Of a stretch of DNA of 6,690 bases, positions 1 to 4,970 are shown one piece after another. Every line of letters begins with the position of its first letter. Positions within the stretch are counted from its first letter, which is position 1. The stretch lies in assembly GCA_024230695.1 (NCBI GenBank), contig JAAERC010000266.1, positions 1 to 6,690 on the forward strand, in the 5' to 3' direction. The notes under the pieces are model-generated. The model saw only the letters and a program-made list of their open reading frames with translations, did no database searches and was not told the DNA's origin. Made by a program: the position numbers and the translations under genes. Source of the DNA: Candidatus Zixiibacteriota bacterium. GTDB taxonomy: Bacteria; Zixibacteria; MSB-5A5; GN15; PGXB01.

Positions 1-807
1 AAAAATCTAAATCCACTTTCAGCCTTTCTTATTCGGTTTACCTATGACAGCACAATTATGCGTCCATATCAACTTGACTATCAATCTGAACGCAAGGAAT
101 TGGACAACTATAGAAAAGCAATGAATCTGGATTTACGAAATGTGGTTTATGATAGTACTACATTTTCGGGACACGGATTAAATACTATCAGTATTGATAC
201 ATCCGGACGATATTGTTACCCCTTCTATGACGATAATACAACTTTTAATGCCTACGCTTTTCATCATCCAAATGACGACAGTATGCATGTCGAGACTGTT
301 TTTATTCTCTTTTATCCGCCGATGCCTCCTTGGGACGAATGCCACCTTAACTACTGGAGTGAACCATTAGTGACTCCTCAAGAAGATACTGTAAAAACTT
401 TTGCCAATGTCCTTTTCCAGGTGGAATCTGATGTTCTTCCCGGAACAATTGGCAATATAACTGTATGTAATTATATTCAAGCAAGCCCAACTGATCCCAT
501 CTCTGATCTTAGAGATAATCAATTTACTGATACCGATGCCACCGGATATATTTTTCCTGATGAAGGATTAGGCTCCGGACAGATTCATATTCAGGAGTAC
601 GTTTCATATTGTGGCAATATCGATGGAACAGCCGGAATAGATATTCTTGATATTGTTTGTTTGATTAACTTTATCTATAAACAAGGTACAGCACCAATAC
701 CGCTATCATCGGCCAATGTTGATGGAATTCCTTCAATAGATATTTTGGATATTGTGCATTTAGTCAATTTTGTTTATAAGAATGGGCCAAACCCAAACTG
801 TCAATAA
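1..807 (+). CDS. Secreted protein with cohesin-like region and C-terminal dockerin-like repeats (5' partial)
   Basis: The reading frame is open from base 1 to the TAA at 805-807, so the true start lies left of the window and the ATG at 58 is probably internal; 268 residues are visible. Residues 1 to about 198 are beta-rich, with Asp, Thr, Tyr and Pro common and no membrane segment. Patterns such as LSAFLIRFTYDS near the start and FANVLFQV, FTDTD and GSGQIHI later resemble cohesin-like or carbohydrate-binding-like beta-sandwiches of FCB candidate phyla; this assignment is inference. Residues 204-268 are a dockerin-like tail with two IDILDIV repeats (see the repeat entry). The combination implies an exported or surface protein that binds partners or glycans; no catalytic motif is visible. 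The following gene has the same tail but its own promoter, so the two may be separate transcripts of one functional group. The signal peptide, if any, is outside the window. Sure of the coding frame and tail, unsure of function. Confidence 0.8.
   Translation, partial: KNLNPLSAFLIRFTYDSTIMRPYQLDYQSERKELDNYRKAMNLDLRNVVYDSTTFSGHGLNTISIDTSGRYCYPFYDDNTTFNAYAFHHPNDDSMHVETVFILFYPPMPPWDECHLNYWSEPLVTPQEDTVKTFANVLFQVESDVLPGTIGNITVCNYIQASPTDPISDLRDNQFTDTDATGYIFPDEGLGSGQIHIQEYVSYCGNIDGTAGIDILDIVCLINFIYKQGTAPIPLSSANVDGIPSIDILDIVHLVNFVYKNGPNPNCQ
610..804 (+). repeat. Dockerin-like double repeat at the C-terminus of the first gene
   Basis: This stretch encodes residues 204-268 of the first protein: two copies of an F-hand-like unit, each a calcium-type loop followed by a helix (IDILDIVCLINFIYK, then IDILDIVHLVNFVYK), joined by a short Pro/Ser linker. 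In loop 1 the ligand positions 1, 3, 5, 7, 9 and 12 read N, D, T, G, D, D; in loop 2 they read N, D, I, S, D, D. Cys204 opens the domain and Cys267 is the penultimate residue. Type I dockerins have this architecture and bind cohesins, but in FCB candidate phyla such tails are widespread without a proven cellulosome, so partner binding is only inferred. Confidence 0.75.
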
Positions 808-893
808 AACAACAATATTCAAATCGCAGACCGATAATACGTAATCCGCTTGGATAAGGAAAGGTAATCAGGGTTTTCATAATATCATATTTC

Positions 894-921
894 TTGACAC
901 CGTTTCAAAATTGGTTATATT
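894..921 (+). promoter_or_regulatory. Sigma-70-type promoter for the cysteine protease gene
   Basis: A perfect -35 box, TTGACA at 894-899, is followed after 16 bases by TATATT at 916-921, five of six matches to the -10 consensus. The predicted transcript would start near 928 and have a leader of roughly 48 bases before the ATG at 977. An AT-rich inverted repeat (AATAT-C-ATATT, 881-891) lies just upstream of the -35 box and could be an UP-like element or an operator half-pair; that is speculative. The rest of the 169-base gap (808-976) shows no convincing terminator or RNA structure. Confidence 0.55.
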
Positions 922-963
922 TTATTTAGTCGTTGAGGAATAAAGATACATACCTTTATATTC

Positions 964-972
964 AGGCGGGGA
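964..972 (+). promoter_or_regulatory. Ribosome binding site of the cysteine protease gene
   Basis: The purine-rich AGGCGGGGA ends four bases before the ATG at 977 and is a plausible, slightly imperfect Shine-Dalgarno sequence. It supports that ATG as the start. An in-frame TAA at 941-943 with no ATG, GTG or TTG between it and 977 makes this the only conventional start for the frame. Confidence 0.55.
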
Positions 973-976
973 AGCT

Positions 977-2374
977 ATGAAAAATATTAAATCATTCTTT
1001 TATGTGATTATCTGTTTGGGACTTATTTCCAATATTTCGTTTGGCGATTCACAAACCAAAGAAGCGGCCGAGCTGGAACTCAAAGAGATTCAGGACAAAA
1101 TTGAACAATATGATCTCGATTGGGAAGCCGGTTTAACATCAAGACTATTGGATTATACCCAAGAAGAACGTTCTTATGGTTTTACTCCCCCCTCTAACTA
1201 TGAAGAAATTGTTAAACAGAGAAAATATATATATCCTAGTACCTGGTTTCGAGATATACCTGAACAATTTGATTGGGTCGATTCAAATAAAATAACACCG
1301 GTGAGAAATCAGGGCGGTTGTGGATCATGTTGGATTTTTGCAGCAACGGCGGCACTTGAAGGAACTCACTGGGTTTATCGTCATGAGCCACTTGATATTT
1401 CTGAGCAGGCAGTTTTATCATGTTTTTCTCCAAACTGGGGTTGTGATGGCGGATGGCCTGAGGCGGTTTATGAATGGCACCGAGATGAAGGTGCTTATCT
1501 TGAACCATGTATGCCATATCAGGCTGATGATGAAGTCCCATGCGAAACAGATGAATGCGAAGTTGTTTCTGAAATCAACGAATGGTTTTATGTTAATAAT
1601 AACGTAGATGATATTAAGGCGGCTGTTATGCAGGCGCCAGTGGCAGTTTGTTTTGATGTTTATGGTGATTTTAATGGTTATTTTGGCGGATGTTACTCTC
1701 ACTTTGATGATGGCTCTCAGCCTGATGCCGGCCACTGTGTTTTAATTACCGGCTGGGATGATAATATTTGCCCGGGTGGAGCCTGGCATGCAAAAAATAG
1801 TTGGGGGCCATTTTGGGGTGAAGACGGTTATTTCTGGGTAAAGTATGAAAATAATTGTGATTTTGGCCGGGAAGCAATGTTACTATCGGTTAGTTTTGTG
1901 GAAATAACTACAATATCACCTTTACCGGAAGCAAATCTTTGCGAAGAATATTATCAGGAGTTAACGGCCGAAGGCGGAAATGAACCATATACCTGGGTAT
2001 TAGCCGGTGGTATTTATCCCGAAGGTATAGATCTGGACCCTAGTGGTTTTCTGCAGGGAACTCCAACCAGAGCAAAACAATGCTGGCTCAATTTAGTAGT
2101 AAGGGATAATTCTCAACCGCAGGCGATGGATGTTTTATGGTGCGGGTTAAATATAACCGATCCTACTTGTTATACTTGCGGCGATTGCGAAGCCGACGAT
2201 AATATAGATATTCTTGATGTCGTTTTTATAATAAACTTTGTTTACAAGGATGGTACACCACCCGATCCGCTGGCGGCGGCTGACGTTGATGGAATTACAG
2301 GAGTTAATATTTTAGACATCGTCCATATGATTAATTTTATTTATAAAGATGGAGACGCTCCGAACTGTTTATAA
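977..2374 (+). CDS. Secreted papain-family (C1A) cysteine protease with Ig-like and dockerin-like domains
   Basis: A 465-residue exported peptidase. Residues 1-23 form a signal peptide (Lys-containing n-region, hydrophobic FFYVIICLGLI core, likely cleavage after SFG). Residues 24 to about 93 are a propeptide with a DWEAGLTS segment like those of other bacterial C1A enzymes. The mature domain begins at IPEQFDW (Ile94) and runs to about 309. Oxyanion Gln112, nucleophile Cys118 (QGGCGSCW), His253 (AGHCVLITGW) and Asn274 (KNSWG) are all present, and Ile94-Gln112-Cys118 has the same spacing as Ile1-Gln19-Cys25 of papain. Cys115, Cys149 and the GCDGG motif at 155-159 match the family's disulfide framework. 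Residues about 310-395 resemble a putative Ig (He_PIG) domain (EPYTW, GTPT), and 401-465 are a dockerin-like tail. It should cleave peptide bonds outside the cytoplasm after removal of the propeptide. Substrate and location (secreted or surface-held through the tail) are unknown. A promoter lies immediately upstream. Family assignment is secure. Confidence 0.95.
   Translation: MKNIKSFFYVIICLGLISNISFGDSQTKEAAELELKEIQDKIEQYDLDWEAGLTSRLLDYTQEERSYGFTPPSNYEEIVKQRKYIYPSTWFRDIPEQFDWVDSNKITPVRNQGGCGSCWIFAATAALEGTHWVYRHEPLDISEQAVLSCFSPNWGCDGGWPEAVYEWHRDEGAYLEPCMPYQADDEVPCETDECEVVSEINEWFYVNNNVDDIKAAVMQAPVAVCFDVYGDFNGYFGGCYSHFDDGSQPDAGHCVLITGWDDNICPGGAWHAKNSWGPFWGEDGYFWVKYENNCDFGREAMLLSVSFVEITTISPLPEANLCEEYYQELTAEGGNEPYTWVLAGGIYPEGIDLDPSGFLQGTPTRAKQCWLNLVVRDNSQPQAMDVLWCGLNITDPTCYTCGDCEADDNIDILDVVFIINFVYKDGTPPDPLAAADVDGITGVNILDIVHMINFIYKDGDAPNCL
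2177..2371 (+). repeat. Dockerin-like double repeat at the C-terminus of the cysteine protease
   Basis: Residues 401-465 of the protease form two loop-helix units (IDILDVVFIINFVYK and NILDIVHMINFIYK) joined by a linker rich in Pro and Ala. Ligand positions 1, 3, 5, 7, 9 and 12 read D, E, D, N, D, D in loop 1, a near-complete calcium set, and D, D, I, G, N, D in loop 2. Cys401 and the penultimate Cys464 bracket the domain. It is clearly homologous to the tail of the upstream gene at protein level. At DNA level only short blocks are shared, such as the 15-mer ATAGATATTCTTGAT (637-651 and 2204-2218), which argues for an old rather than recent duplication. Confidence 0.78.
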
Positions 2375-2396
2375 ATTTTAATATTTAGATAAAATT

Positions 2397-3389
2397 CTAT
2401 TTATTGGAATTCCATTTACCGAGTAATTCTATTTCGCGTTTGGAATCTATTCCCGCCAACCATTTGTAATCATTTGGACGCGTTTTACAGTACCTCAAAG
2501 TATCTTTGATTGTTATCTCAAGAGGACGAAATTTTAATCCGTTTTTAAATGCTTTTTCACAATTAGTCTGCATCAATCCCAAATATTTTTTTTCAGGGAC
2601 CCAGATAGGTAATTCGCTCCATCCTTCAACTTTATTTTCCTCAAGGAATTTTTGATTCACCCAAACAAATTCAGTTTCGACATTAAGCTCGGCACGACAT
2701 ATATTAAGAAAATCCGACATAGTCAGTTTTTTATTGGGACCAATGCCATTAAATGTCCCGGTGTCGCCATTTTCAACCATCTCGATTATCCAATCGGCCA
2801 GATCACGGACATCAATATACTGCACATTATAATCTTTTGGTTCAGGCACTAATACTTTTCCACCTTTTGCTATTCGGTGAATCCAATAAGTAAAGCGGTC
2901 ACTCATATCATTTGGGCCAACAATGAGTCCGGGGCGAACTACAAGAGTACTGTCGGGGAATGATTTTTCGACAGCCTGCTCGCAAAGCGCTTTTAGTGGA
3001 CCATAGCTGTTTTCGGTTATCTCTTCAATTGTTTCGTCTTCGATTGTTCCAACCGGCGATTTCTCGTTTACTCCCGGTTTTGATAAATCAGCATAAACAG
3101 AAATCGATGATATAAAAGTATAATGTTTTACTTTGTCAGTTAGATATTCCGCTGAGGACGAGACAATACGCGGATAGTAGCCACATGTATCAATAACGGC
3201 ATCCCAGTTTTGCGAACCAAGTTTGTCAAGCTCACCATCTCGGTCGCCAAGAATTTGATTTATATCGGGAAACAGATCAGGATTGGATTTGCCCCGATTG
3301 AATAAAGTAACATCATGGCTTCGGTTTATAACAGATTCAACCAGATACCGCCCCAGAAACCGTGTCCCACCAATTATAAGTATTTTCAT
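2397..3389 (-). CDS. NAD(P)-dependent epimerase/dehydratase-like extended SDR
   Basis: A 330-residue cytoplasmic protein with a Rossmann fold. The N-terminal KILIIGGTRFLG (residues 2-13) is the glycine-rich dinucleotide-binding motif in the GGTRFLG variant of atypical extended SDRs. FISSISVY (92-99) supplies the usual active-site Ser, and Tyr129-x-x-x-Lys133 (YGPLK) is the catalytic pair. VRPGLIVGP (151-159) and YIDVRDLADW (191-200) are typical of extended SDR epimerases. The C-terminal segment (TLRYCKTRP, then AGIDSKREIELL) is shared, as I recall, with a widespread uncharacterised group annotated as NAD-dependent epimerase or reductase. The substrate cannot be read from sequence; nucleotide sugars are possible but unproven. 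It is the last gene of the lon-nnr operon, 13 bases after the nnr stop, with only a weak Shine-Dalgarno-like AGAA, so translational coupling is likely. Length and both termini look complete. Confidence 0.88.
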   Translation of the reverse strand: MKILIIGGTRFLGRYLVESVINRSHDVTLFNRGKSNPDLFPDINQILGDRDGELDKLGSQNWDAVIDTCGYYPRIVSSSAEYLTDKVKHYTFISSISVYADLSKPGVNEKSPVGTIEDETIEEITENSYGPLKALCEQAVEKSFPDSTLVVRPGLIVGPNDMSDRFTYWIHRIAKGGKVLVPEPKDYNVQYIDVRDLADWIIEMVENGDTGTFNGIGPNKKLTMSDFLNICRAELNVETEFVWVNQKFLEENKVEGWSELPIWVPEKKYLGLMQTNCEKAFKNGLKFRPLEITIKDTLRYCKTRPNDYKWLAGIDSKREIELLGKWNSNK

Positions 3390-3402
3390 AGTATTCTATT
3401 TG

Positions 3403-4956
3403 CTAACAATCAGAAATTTCAAGCAAAACGAAAGTATCCCGTAAATAATCTATCAAATCACCAGCCAAAAGTGACCGTTCACCGTACTCATCCACAGCAA
3501 AATCACCGCAAAGGCCATGAATATAAACTCCGGCAATAGCACTATCAAGCGGACTTAGACCCTGCGCCATAAATGAACCGATTATACCAGAAAGAACATC
3601 GCCGGTGCCTCCAGTCGCCATACCATTATTTCCGGTTGGATTAAGATACAGCTGACCATTGGTATCAACAATAATCGTTGGTGAACCTTTTAGCACAATC
3701 ACCGAGTTATACTTTTTAGCATACTTACGAACAAGATTGTACCTATCGTTTAAATCATCCGGAAGTTCATCCTCTATTAATCGTTTGAATTCACCGGGAT
3801 GCGGTGTTAGAACCAGTTTTGGATGGTCGGCCGTTAATATTACGCGTTTTTTTGCAAAAGCATTTAGGCCGTCGGCATCTATTATAGCAGGTTTATCTAA
3901 TTTCGAAACGATATTCTGAATAAGTTCTCTGGTTTCAAAATGAGTTCCTATCCCCGGTCCGATAATTACCGCATCGTTTTCACTTATCTTTTTTCTTATC
4001 TCACCAAGACCGCGCTTGGCCAGAAAACCTTTTTTGCCAACATCCGGAAGCGGATAGGTCATCGGCTCGGTCAATTTACTTTCCAAAATCGGATTGAGTG
4101 ACTGGGGACACCCAACTGTTACTAAACCAAGTCCCGAGCGAGCCGAGGCTTCGGCAGACAAAGTCGCCGCACCGGTCAGACCTGTTGAACCAGCCAAAAT
4201 AAATAGTTTTCCAAAATCGCCCTTATGTCCATCCGGTTTTCTTTTTGGTAATAATTTACTTACCATCTCATGCGTTATCAGATTTTCCTTGATATCAAAC
4301 TTCGTCAAAACCTCATCTGGTATTCCAATTGGAACAATATCGATCAAACCACATTTTTCCCGACCTGGTGAATAGTACATCCCTGTTTTTGCCGCCGCCA
4401 GTGGGTAACTATACATCGCCTTAACTGTATCACCTTCACAGTAACCATTATTGACATTTAGCCCCGATGGACAATCAACCGCAATTACTGGAATATTTAT
4501 ATTATTGATATATTGAATAAATTTCATCAGTAAACCGCGTGGCGTACCAGAAAAACCGGTTCCAAAGATAGCGTCAACGATATAATCAGTCTGTAAATCA
4601 AGCGGTAACTGTTCACATGCCTCAACGGCAATCAGTTTTACACCAAGCTCTTTGGCCAGATTGAAATTATGGAGAGCGTCGGATGAAAGATTTGCGCACG
4701 GAGCCGGCAGATATATCGTGACTTCACAGCCATACTCAAAAAGATAACGCCCGATCACAAACCCATCGCCGCCGTTGTTTCCTTTTCCACAAATAACAGC
4801 TATTTTTGAGCCTGACGGCTCACCCAAAATATTATCCCGGATTCTCTCGGCGATTCCTCGTCCGGCATTTTCCATCAACTCCAGTCCAGAAATACCTTGA
4901 TTGTTGATCGTCTCGGAATCAATCGCGCGCATCTTTTCGGCTGTTACCAGCTTCAT
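3403..4956 (-). CDS. nnr: Bifunctional NAD(P)H-hydrate epimerase / ADP-dependent NAD(P)H-hydrate dehydratase
   Basis: A 517-residue enzyme of metabolite repair, close to the length of the E. coli Nnr (YjeF) protein. The N-terminal half (about 1-225, YjeF_N) interconverts R- and S-NAD(P)HX; it shows GKGNNGGDGFVIGR (57-70), DAIFGTGFSG (128-137) and DCPSGLN (161-167). The C-terminal half (about 230-510, ribokinase-like YjeF_C) dehydrates S-NAD(P)HX using ADP; it shows HKGDFGK (244-250), DADGLNAF (360-367), LTPHPGEF (383-390) and the nucleotide-binding and catalytic NNGMATGGTGDVLSG (443-457), with Asp453 as the expected catalytic base. Both halves therefore look active. The start codon overlaps the lon stop as ATGA (4953-4956), and MKLVTAEKMRAID is the usual family start. 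It is the middle gene of a lon-nnr-SDR operon; expression probably follows lon through coupling. No truncation or missing motif seen. Confidence 0.96.
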   Translation of the reverse strand: MKLVTAEKMRAIDSETINNQGISGLELMENAGRGIAERIRDNILGEPSGSKIAVICGKGNNGGDGFVIGRYLFEYGCEVTIYLPAPCANLSSDALHNFNLAKELGVKLIAVEACEQLPLDLQTDYIVDAIFGTGFSGTPRGLLMKFIQYINNINIPVIAVDCPSGLNVNNGYCEGDTVKAMYSYPLAAAKTGMYYSPGREKCGLIDIVPIGIPDEVLTKFDIKENLITHEMVSKLLPKRKPDGHKGDFGKLFILAGSTGLTGAATLSAEASARSGLGLVTVGCPQSLNPILESKLTEPMTYPLPDVGKKGFLAKRGLGEIRKKISENDAVIIGPGIGTHFETRELIQNIVSKLDKPAIIDADGLNAFAKKRVILTADHPKLVLTPHPGEFKRLIEDELPDDLNDRYNLVRKYAKKYNSVIVLKGSPTIIVDTNGQLYLNPTGNNGMATGGTGDVLSGIIGSFMAQGLSPLDSAIAGVYIHGLCGDFAVDEYGERSLLAGDLIDYLRDTFVLLEISDC

Positions 4957-4970
4957 TTTTTCTTTTTCCC
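4953..4970 (-). promoter_or_regulatory. ATGA stop/start overlap and A-rich coupling site between lon and nnr
   Basis: On the - strand the end of lon reads GGG, five A, G, six A, then TGA, and the last of the six A is also the first base of the nnr ATG. The GGGA run 10-14 bases before the ATG is a weak Shine-Dalgarno sequence placed a little far upstream, so re-initiation by ribosomes finishing lon is the simplest way to translate nnr. The A-run also lies where a -1 slip would join the two frames (see findings). Confidence 0.6.

Noticed and set aside
58..60. ATG at 58 as the start of the first gene
   Set aside because: The frame continues without a stop to base 1, the codons before 58 look like part of the same beta-rich domain, and no signal peptide follows the ATG.
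808..893. Possible terminator or small RNA after the first gene
   Set aside because: Only a four-base stem (ATCC/GGAT) could be found, with no following T-run; not enough to call.
977..1045. Lipoprotein signal (lipobox) around the Cys in the protease signal peptide
   Set aside because: The residues before Cys13 (VII) do not fit a lipobox and the Cys lies inside the hydrophobic core; an ordinary signal peptide cleaved after SFG fits better.
1236..1735. Open frames of about 95-105 codons on both strands inside the protease gene
   Set aside because: They overlap a well-supported gene with an intact active site, show no recognisable domain and have low-complexity composition; they are shadows. 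The same holds for short frames opposite the SDR, nnr and lon genes.
2374..2396. AATTTTA / TAAAATT inverted repeat between the convergent stop codons, as a bidirectional terminator
   Set aside because: The seven-base stem is entirely A-T with a nine-base loop, so the hairpin would be too weak for an intrinsic terminator; such repeats arise easily in AT-rich gaps.
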